A program made the position numbers and the translations under genes. This document shows positions 47,772 through 57,105 of a stretch of DNA of 64,000 bases, in pieces. The first letter of the stretch is position 1; each line of letters begins with the position of its first letter. Source of the stretch: Companilactobacillus baiquanensis (GTDB lineage Bacteria > Bacillota > Bacilli > Lactobacillales > Lactobacillaceae); the NCBI RefSeq assembly GCF_003946605.1, contig NZ_RHOQ01000003.1:62001-126000 (forward strand), written 5' to 3'. The notes under the pieces were generated by a model. It saw nothing but the letters and a program-made list of their open reading frames with translations. It was not told the origin of the DNA and ran no database searches.

Positions 47772-48722
47772 TTAATCATTGCTGACAATGATCTGTCCAA
47801 GATTGTGATTTTGTTCCATTAGATAGCGATGTGCATCTTGGATTTCATCTAACTTAAAAATTTTAGCAATTGGTATTTGGAGTTTATTCTTATTAATAAT
47901 TTCAAACATTTCATTTAAAGTATCTATGTCAACATTTGTAGAATCGTAAAAAGTTGCGTACTTTCCATCTAGGTTCATAAATGGATCGAAGTCTTTCCAG
48001 ATCCAATCGCCTGTTAACATCCCAACAAGTGTATAAATTCCATTATTTTTAAGATGTGACAGTGTATCTTCAACAGCAGGTACTCCAAGCATATCAATGA
48101 CTCCATCAAATTTTTCGTCAGTATCTAGTTGATGGTCGTTATCTATGAAGACGTTATCTGCACCTAATTTTAGTAATGTATCTTTACGTTTTTCTTGTCT
48201 AGTGGTACTGGCAACTGATAATCCCATAGCTTTTCCCAAGACTAATGCCGCCATACCAACACCAGTTGTTCCTCCACGAACTAGCAATGACTGTCCTTTA
48301 GATAGTTTAGTAGCTTTTAGAGCACCAAAGGCGGTGTAAAATGTTTCTGGATAATTTGCTAATTCAGTCCAAGGACCATCAAATTCTACTGGGTAAATTA
48401 TACTATCGGGAATTAAGGCATACTCTTGATAACTTCCATCAAATTCTCGACCTAATCCACCCATGAGGGTAACAACTTTTTGGCCTGTTTTTAAATTCCC
48501 TGATTCTGATGATCGATAAACTTCACCAACACCTTCAACCCCGATAACTCTAGGAAATTTTACCGATGGAGAACCACCAGCACGTGTTAAAGCTTCATAT
48601 CTATGTACAGCAAAGGCGTGGATTTTAATGACCGATTTATTTTTAGTTGCTTTTGGGATCGGACGTTCTTCTATTTGAAGTGCTTCTGGTCCGCCAGCTT
48701 TTCTTACTACAACTGATTTCAT
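47772..48722 (-). CDS. Zinc-independent MDR-family oxidoreductase (quinone oxidoreductase-like)
   Basis: The minus-strand ATG at 48722 has AGAGAGGAA upstream. The 316-residue protein has the medium-chain dehydrogenase/reductase layout: a catalytic N-terminal half (FPRVIGVEGVGEVYRS near 58) and an NADPH-binding Rossmann half (LLVRGGTTGVGMAALVLGKA, about 145-164, then DGVIDMLG). Structural-zinc cysteines are absent, as in quinone-oxidoreductase-type members. It reduces a carbonyl or quinone using NAD(P)H; substrate unknown. It may form an operon with the aldo/keto reductase upstream (34-bp gap). Confidence 0.88.
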   Translation of the reverse strand: MKSVVVRKAGGPEALQIEERPIPKATKNKSVIKIHAFAVHRYEALTRAGGSPSVKFPRVIGVEGVGEVYRSSESGNLKTGQKVVTLMGGLGREFDGSYQEYALIPDSIIYPVEFDGPWTELANYPETFYTAFGALKATKLSKGQSLLVRGGTTGVGMAALVLGKAMGLSVASTTRQEKRKDTLLKLGADNVFIDNDHQLDTDEKFDGVIDMLGVPAVEDTLSHLKNNGIYTLVGMLTGDWIWKDFDPFMNLDGKYATFYDSTNVDIDTLNEMFEIINKNKLQIPIAKIFKLDEIQDAHRYLMEQNHNLGQIIVSND

Positions 48723-48756
48723 ATTTAAAATTCCTCTCTTCTAAAAAAGTCTTTAT

Positions 48757-49578
48757 TTAGTAAGAATCTTCGCGCATTGATTCTGGCCAATCTTTAATTG
48801 AATGGTGACGATCGAATTTACGCAAACTGTTTATTTCTTCAGTAGTCAAATCAAAATTAAGCGATTCAAAATTAGATTTTATATGATCAAAATTGGTTGA
48901 TTTAGGAATAGTGACAATTTTTTGTTGGGTCAGCCAACGTAGGAGAATTTGGGCTGATGAGACTTGGTACTTGCCGGCTAAATCACGTACTTCTGGTAGT
49001 TTCATCATTTCGCTTCCAAAGTTTTCACCTAATGGTGCCCAAGATTCGTGAACAATATCATGGTCCATAAGATAGGGATGCATTTTTTCCTGCTGCCAAA
49101 ATAGATGAGTTTCAATTTGGTCAATTACGGGTTTTACATGACTATTTGCCAAAAGTTTATCAATTTGTTTGCTATTAAAATTACTTAAGCCAATGGCACG
49201 AACTTTTCCTGCTTGATAGGCATCTTCTAGGGCACGATAAGTTTCTAAACTATTATTTGTTGGCCAGTGGATGATCACTAGGTCAAAGTAGTCACTTCCA
49301 AAACGGTTAAGGGAATCATCTAATCCTTTGATAGTTTCATCGTAACCATCCGTCTGTGTTTTAGTAGTAACAAAAAATTGGTCTCGGGAAATTTTGCTAT
49401 TCTTAATTGCTGAACCAACACCTCTTTCGGTACCGTAAACTTGTGCGGTATCGATACTTCTATAACCAATTTTTATTGCTTTAGCGACATTTTCTTCAGT
49501 AACTGCAGGTGGTGTTTGAAAAGTACCATAGCCTAGAACTGGCATTTTGACACCATTATTAAATATTACGTGTTCCAT
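48757..49578 (-). CDS. Aldo/keto reductase
   Basis: The minus-strand ATG at 49578 follows AAAAGGAGA. The 273-residue protein has the AKR TIM-barrel tetrad: Asp43 and Tyr48 (SIDTAQVYGTE), Lys73 (VTTKTQTDG) and His104 (VIIHWPT). It also has the cofactor-binding IPKSTNFDHIKSN motif. It is an NADPH-dependent carbonyl reductase with unknown natural substrate, about the family's usual size. It lies immediately upstream of the MDR oxidoreductase, and the two probably work together in aldehyde or quinone detoxification. Confidence 0.93.
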   Translation of the reverse strand: MEHVIFNNGVKMPVLGYGTFQTPPAVTEENVAKAIKIGYRSIDTAQVYGTERGVGSAIKNSKISRDQFFVTTKTQTDGYDETIKGLDDSLNRFGSDYFDLVIIHWPTNNSLETYRALEDAYQAGKVRAIGLSNFNSKQIDKLLANSHVKPVIDQIETHLFWQQEKMHPYLMDHDIVHESWAPLGENFGSEMMKLPEVRDLAGKYQVSSAQILLRWLTQQKIVTIPKSTNFDHIKSNFESLNFDLTTEEINSLRKFDRHHSIKDWPESMREDSY

Positions 49579-49751
49579 AAAATATCTCCTTTTGAGTGTT
49601 TTGTTTAGATTACTCGTAATTAATTAAAAGGTAAAATGCCTAAAGTAAAGCTTTTACAATACCTGAAATGCATATCTAGTCTGCAATACTCGAATCAGTT
49701 CAATCAATAGTGTTACACTTAATGTCCATGTGATAGGAGGTGGGGTGTGAA

Positions 49752-49952
49752 ATGGCAATGAAACCTCAAAAAATCGTTAAGCTACTAAAGCAAAATGGAT
49801 TTGTCGAAAAATCCCAAAAGGGATCACATTTAAAAATGTACAATCCAACTACTAACGTTACAGTTCCAGTACCCATTCATCACGATAAGGAATTGGAGCA
49901 CGGAATTGAAAGTAAGATATTAAAGCAAGCTGGAATTGAGCAGTCTTCATAA
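49752..49952 (+). CDS. hicA: HicA-family toxin, apparently without HicB
   Basis: ATG 49752 is chosen: the GTG at 49740 overlaps the ribosome site AGGAGG (49735-49740). The 66-residue protein has the HicA fold signature (KIVKLLKQNGF, QKGSHLKMYNP with the catalytic His, VPIHHDKELEHGIESKILKQAGI). HicA toxins are double-stranded-RNA-binding fold mRNA interferases normally neutralised by an adjacent HicB. Here a terminator starts inside the stop region and the next genes are usp and mntH; no HicB is visible. The toxin may be orphaned, or its partner may lie elsewhere. Confidence 0.85.
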   Translation: MAMKPQKIVKLLKQNGFVEKSQKGSHLKMYNPTTNVTVPVPIHHDKELEHGIESKILKQAGIEQSS

Positions 49953-49981
49953 CTCCTTTGGAGTTGGAAGACTGTTTTTTT
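49941..49981 (+). terminator. Rho-independent terminator
   Basis: CAGTCTTC / GAAGACTG with inner AACTCC / GGAGTT, then T7; it overlaps the last codons of hicA. Confidence 0.9.
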
Positions 49982-50340
49982 GTCTAACATGTAAATTTCA
50001 GAAAATATAATTGCCTTATTATTAAATAAAAAATTATATTTGGATGAATTTTCCCACATGTGAAAGTTAGCTTGTCCTAATTAAAAATAAGAACTCTAAA
50101 AATAATTTTTTATAAAATGAACCGATAATCAAATGTATATAATATGGTATATGTTGATATATAACAATTTTGGAATAACTTTTCGAATTTGAGTTTAATA
50201 CCTTAAAATTGACAAATTGATCGATTTGATTTAAAAATACTGGTGAATCATCCAAGTTCTTTTTGTTAGCATTACCTAAAAAAATCTTTACAGATTGTTA
50301 ATTTGTATTAGAATGGGAAACGTAGAAAGGGGCAGTTTAC
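49982..50340. other. AT-rich gap with usp-mntH promoter
   Basis: The only clear signal is the promoter TTTACA (50287-50292), 16-bp spacer, TAGAAT (50309-50314), followed by the ribosome site GAAAGGGG. No supported gene; the rest is AT-rich without strong hairpins. Confidence 0.6.
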
Positions 50341-50781
50341 ATGTCAAAAGAGAAAAAGGTTTTCAAAAGAGTTTTAGTAGGTGTTGATGATTCAGCTGAC
50401 GCTCAACTTGCATTTAGATATGCAATGAGACGATGTATCAACGATAATTCCACGATGATAATTACTTCTATTTTGGAAAATGACGAAATGAATGTTTATC
50501 AAGCTTTGACCAAGGATTATGTTCACGGGGAAAGAAAAGAATTAGAAGAACATATCAAAGAATATCGTCAAGTGGCATTGGATGCCGGCGTTAAAAAGGT
50601 AGAGATGTTTGTCGCTGAAGGTGATCCTGGTGAAACTATCGTTAAAGAAGTTATTCCTGAAACTAAAGCTGATTTATTAGTTATTGGTTCTTTGTCAAAA
50701 AAGGGGATCAAAAAATATTTTGGTTCACAGGCAGCATACATGGCAAAGCACTCGCCAATTTCCATAATGATCGTTCGTTAA
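50341..50781 (+). CDS. Universal stress protein (UspA family)
   Basis: ATG 50341 follows GAAAGGGG. The 146-residue protein has the Usp fold: the N-terminal strand KRVLVGVDDSADAQLAFRYA and a C-terminal nucleotide-loop-like LLVIGSLSKKGIKKYFGSQA followed by HSPISIMIVR. ATP-binding Usp proteins modulate stress physiology. It sits 38 bp upstream of mntH and is probably co-transcribed, an arrangement common in lactobacilli. Confidence 0.93.
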   Translation: MSKEKKVFKRVLVGVDDSADAQLAFRYAMRRCINDNSTMIITSILENDEMNVYQALTKDYVHGERKELEEHIKEYRQVALDAGVKKVEMFVAEGDPGETIVKEVIPETKADLLVIGSLSKKGIKKYFGSQAAYMAKHSPISIMIVR

Positions 50782-50819
50782 GGGAATCGGATCGTAATTT
50801 GTACTAAGGGAGATTAGTT

Positions 50820-52406
50820 ATGACAAAAGAGAATGAAACTCCACGTAAGCATAAACTTATTCAATATGCGAATGGTCCTTCACTAGAAGAGATCAATGGT
50901 ACAGTTTCAGTACCAAAGGATAAGGGATTTTTTAAAACATTATTAGCATATTCAGGGCCAGGTGCACTTGTTGCGGTTGGTTATATGGATCCAGGTAATT
51001 GGTCAACATCGATCACCGGTGGTCAGAATTTCCAGTATTTACTAATGTCAGTTATTCTAATTTCTAGTTTAATTGCTATGTTGTTGCAATATATGGCAGC
51101 TAAACTAGGGATTGTAAGCAGTATGGATCTAGCGCAAGCTATTAGAGCCAGAACGAGTAAGGCGTTAGGTATTGTTTTATGGATTTTAACGGAATTTGCG
51201 ATTATGGCGACAGATATTGCCGAAGTTATTGGTGCGGCGATCGCACTGTACTTGTTGTTCCACATTCCATTGGTGATTGCGGTATTTATCACCGTATTAG
51301 ATGTTTTAGTTTTGCTATTATTAACAAAAATCGGTTTTAGAAAAATTGAAGCTATTGTTGTTTGTTTGATTTTAGTTATTTTATTTGTATTCGTTTATCA
51401 AGTTGCTTTATCAGATCCTGATTGGGGTGCAGCAATTAAGGGATTACTTCCAACTACTAAGACTTTTTCTACTAGTGAAAAGGTTGCTGGTATGACACCA
51501 TTGAGTGGTGCTTTAGGTATTATTGGTGCGACTGTTATGCCTCATAATTTGTACTTGCATTCAGCTATTTCACAAACACGTAAAGTTGATCATAATGATG
51601 AAGAATCAGTTGCTAGAAATGTTAGATTCTCAGCTTGGGATTCAAATATCCAATTGACGGCTGCATTCTTTGTTAATGCATTGTTATTGATCATGGGTGT
51701 TGCGGTATTTAAGACTGGTGCTGTTAAAGATCCATCATTCTTTGGTTTGTATGAAGCACTTTCAGATACATCTACTTTAAGTAATGGTATTTTGATCGGT
51801 GTTGCTAAATCTGGTATTTTATCAACTTTATTCGCCGTTGCCTTGTTGGCATCTGGTCAAAATTCAACTATCACTGGTACACTTACTGGACAAGTGATCA
51901 TGGAAGGCTTCGTTCATATGAAGATGCCTCTTTGGTTGAGAAGATTGGTTACACGTTTGATCTCTGTTATTCCAGTTTTGGTTTGTGTTATGTTGACTAG
52001 CGGTAAAAGTGCTATTGATGAACATACAGCTTTAAATAATTTGATGAATAATTCACAGGTATTCTTAGCCTTTGCTTTACCATTCTCAATGTTGCCGCTA
52101 TTAATAATGACTGATAGTGCCATGGAAATGGGTAATAGATTTAAGAATAGTCTTTGGATAAAAGTCTGTGGTTGGTTATCAGTTATCGGATTAACTATTT
52201 TAAATCTGATAAGTTTACCTGATCAAATCTTAGCCTTCTTTGGAGATAATCCTACAAATGGAGATATGGTGATTTCAAAAATTATTGCTTATGCTTTGAT
52301 ATTAGCTGTTTTAGCATTATTAGTTTGGACCGTGGTTGATCTTCATAAAGGTAATAAGAAGTTGGCAGAACAAGTTAGAAAAGATAAACTGGTTGCTGAA
52401 GAATAG
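50820..52406 (+). CDS. mntH: Nramp-family Mn2+/H+ transporter
   Basis: ATG 50820 follows AAGGGAG. The 528-residue protein has about eleven membrane segments. It carries the Nramp metal-site motifs: DPGNW in GYMDPGNWSTSITGG (about 57-61) and MPHNLYLHS (about 240-248). It imports manganese and related divalent metals driven by protons. Lactobacilli rely on high manganese for oxidative-stress defence. It lies directly behind a usp gene and is followed by a terminator. Confidence 0.95.
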   Translation: MTKENETPRKHKLIQYANGPSLEEINGTVSVPKDKGFFKTLLAYSGPGALVAVGYMDPGNWSTSITGGQNFQYLLMSVILISSLIAMLLQYMAAKLGIVSSMDLAQAIRARTSKALGIVLWILTEFAIMATDIAEVIGAAIALYLLFHIPLVIAVFITVLDVLVLLLLTKIGFRKIEAIVVCLILVILFVFVYQVALSDPDWGAAIKGLLPTTKTFSTSEKVAGMTPLSGALGIIGATVMPHNLYLHSAISQTRKVDHNDEESVARNVRFSAWDSNIQLTAAFFVNALLLIMGVAVFKTGAVKDPSFFGLYEALSDTSTLSNGILIGVAKSGILSTLFAVALLASGQNSTITGTLTGQVIMEGFVHMKMPLWLRRLVTRLISVIPVLVCVMLTSGKSAIDEHTALNNLMNNSQVFLAFALPFSMLPLLIMTDSAMEMGNRFKNSLWIKVCGWLSVIGLTILNLISLPDQILAFFGDNPTNGDMVISKIIAYALILAVLALLVWTVVDLHKGNKKLAEQVRKDKLVAEE

Positions 52407-52418
52407 AAATCAAAAAAA

Positions 52419-52464
52419 GCAGGATATTCATGAGAAATTCTTATGAATATTCTGCTTCTTTTAG
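52419..52464 (+). terminator. Rho-independent terminator
   Basis: AGCAGGATATTCAT pairs with ATGAATATTCTGCT (one mismatch), then TTCTTTT. Confidence 0.85.
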
Positions 52465-52477
52465 TTAAAATAAAATT

Positions 52478-53218
52478 ATGAAAATAATAATATCACCGGC
52501 TAAAAAAATGGTGGTTGATACTGATAGTTTTGACTATGAGCAACTGCCGCAATACTTGGATAAAAGTAAATTGATTTTGAAGGAAATGCGAAAATTAACT
52601 TATAAGGAAGCAAAAAAACTTTGGAGATGTAGTGACAAATTAGCTGAAGCAAATTTTCAATGGCTTCAAGAACTGGAAATAAGTAATCATTTAACGCCTG
52701 CTTTGTTAGCTTTTAGTGGAATACAGTACCAGTACATGGCTCCAGATCTTTTTACGGAGCCGGCACTTGCGTATGTTAAAAATAATTTGCGTATTTTATC
52801 GGGCTTTTATGGGATATTACGTCCGTTTGATGGAGTCGTTCCTTATCGATTGGAGATGCAGTCGAATTTAAAAGTTTCAGGGAGCAATCTTTATGATTTT
52901 TGGAACTCACAAATCTACCAAGCACTTGGTGGAATGGAAGATATTGTTAATCTGGCATCAAAAGAATACGCCAAAACGATTATTCCCTTTTTAGCCCCTG
53001 ATCAGAAATTTGTCACGATAGTTTTTGGAAGCATTGTTGATGGTAAGTTAAAAACTAAGGCGGCTTTGGCAAAAATGGCACGTGGAGAGATGGTTAGATT
53101 TATGGCCGAAAATCAAATTACTAAGATTGAAGATATTAAATATTTCTCCCATCCCGATTGGGAATATTCTCCAGAACGTTCTACTAAAGAACAAATTGTG
53201 TTTGTTTTTCAAGGGTAG
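52478..53218 (+). CDS. yaaA: Peroxide stress protein YaaA
   Basis: ATG 52478. The 246-residue protein starts MKIIISPAKKM, the family hallmark. It also shows FSGIQYQYM, LRILSGFYGILRPFDGVVPYRLEM and the terminal FVFQG region. YaaA limits free iron during hydrogen-peroxide stress and binds DNA in E. coli. No obvious strong ribosome site is present in the short gap after the mntH terminator; the start is set by homology. Confidence 0.93.
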   Translation: MKIIISPAKKMVVDTDSFDYEQLPQYLDKSKLILKEMRKLTYKEAKKLWRCSDKLAEANFQWLQELEISNHLTPALLAFSGIQYQYMAPDLFTEPALAYVKNNLRILSGFYGILRPFDGVVPYRLEMQSNLKVSGSNLYDFWNSQIYQALGGMEDIVNLASKEYAKTIIPFLAPDQKFVTIVFGSIVDGKLKTKAALAKMARGEMVRFMAENQITKIEDIKYFSHPDWEYSPERSTKEQIVFVFQG

Positions 53219-53322
53219 TTAAATATGACACTTTAAATATAAGTAAAACTAGCCTATTATAAATATCGTTACTTAAATTGTATATATAATATTAAAAAAA
53301 TAATAAAAAAAGAAGGATGATA

Positions 53323-54453
53323 ATGACATGGTCTAATTGGCAATTGCCGCCTTTTATAACTAGTGTCTTCTTTATCTTAGGCGTCTTTACTTTATATTGG
53401 GTCACATTTAACTGGCTCATATCTTGGGTACATTCTCGGCATATGGATGTTACAGATGAATTTGTTAATAATTTGTTCGGCGTGATATATATGCTGATAT
53501 TTGTTTTTAGCATTCAAACGTTAGTTGTAGGTAAGACCGATTCTTGGATATTTATGAATTTCCAATTATTGGCGATCACTTTCTGTGCATACTATTTGAA
53601 TATACATATTCCATACTATTTCTTTTTTCCAATAGTATTAGTTTATATGGTATTTAATCATTCTATTGGTTACTGGCAATCCTGGGGACATGCAATAACT
53701 TTGATGGCGTTCTTTTGGACGTTAAATGTTATTCGAGTAAGATTTCATGATAAAAAAAGTGCGCCGTGGATATATTTGTTAGTGACGACTGGATTTGGCG
53801 GACCTCTGTGGTTTTGGATGAGATTAAAATTCAATCTTACTTGGGGAACTTTCTGGCAAGAGTGGCTCTATATGATCATATTTGAGGAATTACTATATAT
53901 GTATGTTTCGATGTTATCCCATGATGTTAAATTGAAATTGCAATTAACTAAATTTGCTAGTCATGATGCGTTGACTAAAACGGGAAATTTTGCGGCTTAT
54001 ACTGATGACATCAAGTGTTTCTTTGCGAATAGCCTCAAAAAGGATCTTCCCTTATCAATGATGATGTTTGATATTGATCATTTCAAAAATATTAATGATA
54101 CATATGGTCATCTAGCGGGGGATCATGTTTTACAGCAAGTGTCTTCGGTCGTACAAACCGTTTTAGATGCCAACGATCCCAATGTTAAGTTTTATCGTAC
54201 TGGTGGAGAAGAATTTAATATTATTTTCCCAGGTTATAAAAGCAAGGATACTAAGATAATTGTTAATCAAATATTCACAGCTATTAATCATTTGCAGATT
54301 CATTCAGGACTACAATTAATTAATATTTCTATATCGGTTGGTGTATCCGAAGTGACAGCTGATGATAAGGCACCAATGGATTTCTACAATCGAGTTGATC
54401 AAAATTTATATTATTCTAAGCGACATGGACGAATGCAAGTCACAGTTGCTTAA
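53323..54453 (+). CDS. Membrane-bound GGDEF protein (diguanylate cyclase)
   Basis: ATG 53323 (MTWSNWQLPP) has AGAAGGA six bases upstream; the ATG at 53317 abuts that site. The 376-residue protein has about six membrane segments (1-200) and a GGDEF domain (about 210-375) with MMFDIDHFKNINDTYGH and active-site RTGGEEF (GGEEF at about 294-298). The GGEEF signature predicts synthesis of cyclic di-GMP from two GTP. No RxxD inhibitory site stands ahead of it, so product inhibition is unlikely. A second GGDEF gene and exopolysaccharide genes are nearby. Confidence 0.92.
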   Translation: MTWSNWQLPPFITSVFFILGVFTLYWVTFNWLISWVHSRHMDVTDEFVNNLFGVIYMLIFVFSIQTLVVGKTDSWIFMNFQLLAITFCAYYLNIHIPYYFFFPIVLVYMVFNHSIGYWQSWGHAITLMAFFWTLNVIRVRFHDKKSAPWIYLLVTTGFGGPLWFWMRLKFNLTWGTFWQEWLYMIIFEELLYMYVSMLSHDVKLKLQLTKFASHDALTKTGNFAAYTDDIKCFFANSLKKDLPLSMMMFDIDHFKNINDTYGHLAGDHVLQQVSSVVQTVLDANDPNVKFYRTGGEEFNIIFPGYKSKDTKIIVNQIFTAINHLQIHSGLQLINISISVGVSEVTADDKAPMDFYNRVDQNLYYSKRHGRMQVTVA

Positions 54454-54460
54454 TAGTTAA

Positions 54461-54486
54461 GGCCCTAGTTATAAGGGTCTTTTTTA
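54461..54486 (+). terminator. Rho-independent terminator
   Basis: GGCCCTA / TAAGGGTC with wobble pairs, then T6. Confidence 0.7.
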
Positions 54487-54488
54487 TT

Positions 54489-54602
54489 TGTTTAAACATA
54501 TATTGCAATATTCATAAAAAAAATTATTCTAATGTGATGTTTAAACATCTTTTGAATATAGTATCTTATAGTTGTAAATAAGAACTAGGAGGTGTTTAAA
54601 CA
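54489..54602 (+). promoter_or_regulatory. Three TGTTTAAACA palindromes before the PTS gene
   Basis: Exact TGTTTAAACA copies lie at 54489-54498, 54538-54547 (extended to GATGTTTAAACATC, 54536-54549) and 54593-54602. The last fills the space between the ribosome site AGGAGG and the start codon. The centres are 49 and 55 bp apart. Likely operators of a sugar-responsive regulator. Confidence 0.6.
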
Positions 54603-56593
54603 TGGATAACACAACAGATATGCTGGCCCCAGTTGGGGGAGATCTCGTAAATATTGCTGAAGTTCACGATCCTATGTTCTCCGAAAAGGATATGGGTGAA
54701 GGATTTGGTGTTTTGCCAAATGACAACAAGATAGTATCACCTGTTTCAGGTAAGATCGTTTTAATTGCTAGCACCAAACATGCAATTGGAATTGATTCCA
54801 CAAATGGAATGGAAATTCTATTGCATATGGGTGTTGATACAGTTGATCTTGATGGCGAACCTTTTGATATCTTGGTTAAGGAAGGTGACAAAGTTGAAGC
54901 TGGACAACAACTTGCCACAATGGATATTAACCAGATAATAAAGGCTGGAAAGATAACAGATGTTATTGTTGCTATTACCAATACTGCAATGGTTCTAAAA
55001 GAAATTGACGTTCATCCCGGCAAGGTTAAAGCTGGCGATCAAGCTGCAACAGTTAGCCTTTTGGCACAGGGTGAAAGTGAATCCGTAGCTGATGCGAGTA
55101 CAGAAAAAGTTAACTTTGATGAACTTGCTAAAGATATAATAAAGAACATTGGTGGACCGACTAATGTCGATAATGTTATTCACTGTATAACGCGTGTCCG
55201 TTTTTATTTGAAAGATGAATCAAAAGCAGATGACGCGGCAATAAAAAATTTAAATGGTGTCTTAGATGTCGCCAAAGCAGGGGGCCAATATCAAGTTGTT
55301 ATCGGACCGGCTGTTGAAGATGTCTTTGATGCAGTAGTTGATCACTTAGGGCCAGGTATCGGAACTAACGATAATGAGTCAAAAGTGAAAAAAGAACCAG
55401 TTCCTAAGGGAGTCTGGCCTAAAACTAAGTATTATGCTAGTTCTTTGATTGGTGTTATCACAGCTAGTATGATGCCAGTTATTGGATTATTAGCTGCTTC
55501 AGGTATTCTAAAGGGATTATTATCTCTGATAGTTTCCGCAAATTGGTTATCCAATACAAGTAGTACATACATGATAATTAATGCTATGGGCGATTCTGTC
55601 TTTTATTTCTTGCCCATTTTAGTAGGATTTACCGCTGCAAAACGATTGGGAGCTAATCAAATAATTGTTGGTGTTATTGGTGGGGTATTAGCATATCCAA
55701 CCTTAGTACAATTAGCTTCTAAAACTAGTTCAGTTCAAATGACAATGAATGCGGATTTCTTCGGAATTCCAATACATGTGGCAAATTACACTTACTCGAT
55801 TTTTCCAATGATTGCAGCTGCATGGTTAGCATCAATTGTTGAACCATGGTTAAAGAAACATATCGCTGCTACTGTCAGAATGATCGTCAGTCCCTTACTA
55901 GAGGTGTTCATAGTAAGTGCAGTTATCTTAGTTGTTGTAGGACCGATCATTACTTTGATGAGTTCATATTTAGCCGAAGGAATTGTTGCTCTGTTAGGAT
56001 TTAGCCCGGCAATATCAGGATTCATCATTGGTGGATTTTATCAGTGCTTAGTTATCTTTGGATTACATTGGGCTGTAATACCGGTAGTTGCTAGTCAAAT
56101 CGCAACCACTGGACATAGCGCTTTAAATGCCATTATCTCAGTAACTATGGTCGCTCAAGGTGCCGCAGTTATGGCTGTATTCTTTAAAACTAAAAAGAAT
56201 ATTGCGATGAAACAAATTGCTGGTGCGGCAACAATTTCTGCTTTTGCAGGAATCACAGAACCCGCAATGTATGGTATTAACTTAAAATACGGAAGAGTAT
56301 TCTGGACTGCCAATATTGGTAGTGCGATCGGTGGATTGCTCACAGGTTTACTTCATGTTGATATGTGGGGATTTGCTGGATCATTGATAGGATTTGCCTC
56401 ATTTATCAATCCTAAAGGAATTGATAGTAGCTTCACAGGATTCTTAATTGCTTCAGTTGTTGCTTTAGCTGTATCGTTCACATGTACTTACTTCTTTGGA
56501 TTTAAGGAACAAGATCTCGAAGTCGGTGTACATGCCGTTGAAAAAGTAAGATTGGGAAGTAGAGAACCAGCTGTAAAAGATGCAGAAGTTTAG
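54602..56593 (+). CDS. PTS sugar permease, fused IIA-IIB-IIC (glucose/glucoside family)
   Basis: ATG 54602 follows AGGAGG. The 663-residue protein has an unusual A-B-C order. The IIA (Crr-type) domain is at 1-155 with phospho-His75 in ILLHMGVD. The IIB domain is at about 172-255 with phospho-Cys195 in VIHCITRVRF. The IIC membrane domain runs from about 265, with roughly ten segments and GITEPAMYGINLKYGR. It imports and phosphorylates a glucose- or glucoside-type sugar. The more frequent order in this family is B-C-A. The specific sugar cannot be told; no glycosidase or antiterminator gene is adjacent. Confidence 0.92.
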   Translation: MDNTTDMLAPVGGDLVNIAEVHDPMFSEKDMGEGFGVLPNDNKIVSPVSGKIVLIASTKHAIGIDSTNGMEILLHMGVDTVDLDGEPFDILVKEGDKVEAGQQLATMDINQIIKAGKITDVIVAITNTAMVLKEIDVHPGKVKAGDQAATVSLLAQGESESVADASTEKVNFDELAKDIIKNIGGPTNVDNVIHCITRVRFYLKDESKADDAAIKNLNGVLDVAKAGGQYQVVIGPAVEDVFDAVVDHLGPGIGTNDNESKVKKEPVPKGVWPKTKYYASSLIGVITASMMPVIGLLAASGILKGLLSLIVSANWLSNTSSTYMIINAMGDSVFYFLPILVGFTAAKRLGANQIIVGVIGGVLAYPTLVQLASKTSSVQMTMNADFFGIPIHVANYTYSIFPMIAAAWLASIVEPWLKKHIAATVRMIVSPLLEVFIVSAVILVVVGPIITLMSSYLAEGIVALLGFSPAISGFIIGGFYQCLVIFGLHWAVIPVVASQIATTGHSALNAIISVTMVAQGAAVMAVFFKTKKNIAMKQIAGAATISAFAGITEPAMYGINLKYGRVFWTANIGSAIGGLLTGLLHVDMWGFAGSLIGFASFINPKGIDSSFTGFLIASVVALAVSFTCTYFFGFKEQDLEVGVHAVEKVRLGSREPAVKDAEV

Positions 56594-56615
56594 ATAATTG
56601 AAAGGAGAAAGACTA

Positions 56616-56879
56616 ATGATAGTATGGGACGATTTAAAGGATGGTACTACTTTGATATCAGAAGATGAAATGAAGGTAGTAAAAACCTTGTCGAAATTAC
56701 ATAATAGTCGTTTAAAATTAGGAGTAACTCAAAAGGAATTGGCTGATAGAATAGGGATGCAACAACCACAATTAGCTAAAATTGAACGTATGGATTCAAT
56801 GCCAACATTAGTTACCCTGAATAGATATGCACGTGGTTTAGGACTAGAGATTAAAATGTCGTTAGTCTCTTCTAAATAA
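56616..56879 (+). CDS. Xre-family helix-turn-helix protein (solitary HigA/antitoxin-like)
   Basis: ATG 56616 (MIVWDDLKDG) follows AAAGGAGAA; the TTG at 56598 precedes that site. The 87-residue protein has a helix-turn-helix at about 36-65 (LGVTQKELADRIGMQQPQLAKIERM) and a short C-terminal strand. It resembles the antitoxin half of RelE/HigB modules, but no toxin gene flanks it. It lies 22 bp after the PTS gene and may be co-transcribed, making it a candidate regulator of that transporter. Either role is inference. Confidence 0.8.
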   Translation: MIVWDDLKDGTTLISEDEMKVVKTLSKLHNSRLKLGVTQKELADRIGMQQPQLAKIERMDSMPTLVTLNRYARGLGLEIKMSLVSSK

Positions 56880-56892
56880 GTATTAAATATTC

Positions 56893-57105
56893 AGCTCCAG
56901 TAATCTGATTTTAGATTACTGGAGCTATTGGTTTTAAGCGGAAAAAGCTATGTTTTGTTCCACGTTTATGCTGCATTTGTGTTGAAACGCGTACCATAAG
57001 GCAGTGACCTCCGCTTAGCTACGGATGGCAAACAATTGAAAGTGCACAATTATTCGCCATCCTAGGCTATGCTCGGTCTCTAACCGCCTTATGGTACGCT
57101 CTTTT
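56893..57105. repeat. Composite R1 (copy C, 5'-truncated) plus R2 (copy 1) element
   Basis: R1 part: AGCTCCAGTAATCT (56893) / AGATTACTGGAGCT (56913), followed by the conserved TTTTAAGCGGAAAAAGCTAT block; the left outer arm is missing. R2 part: outer arms GCGTACCATAAGGC (56989) / GCCTTATGGTACGC (57086), inner GGATGGC (57023) / GCCATCC (57056) and CAATTG/CAATT. Conserved CCTCCGCTTAGCTACG and CTAGGCTATGCTCGG blocks and a T run follow. It fills the 348-bp gap before the second GGDEF gene. Confidence 0.85.

Noticed and set aside
56616-56879. Toxin-antitoxin pair at the Xre gene
   Set aside because: No RelE/HigB-like frame is present on either side; the adjacent sequence is the PTS gene and a palindromic repeat.
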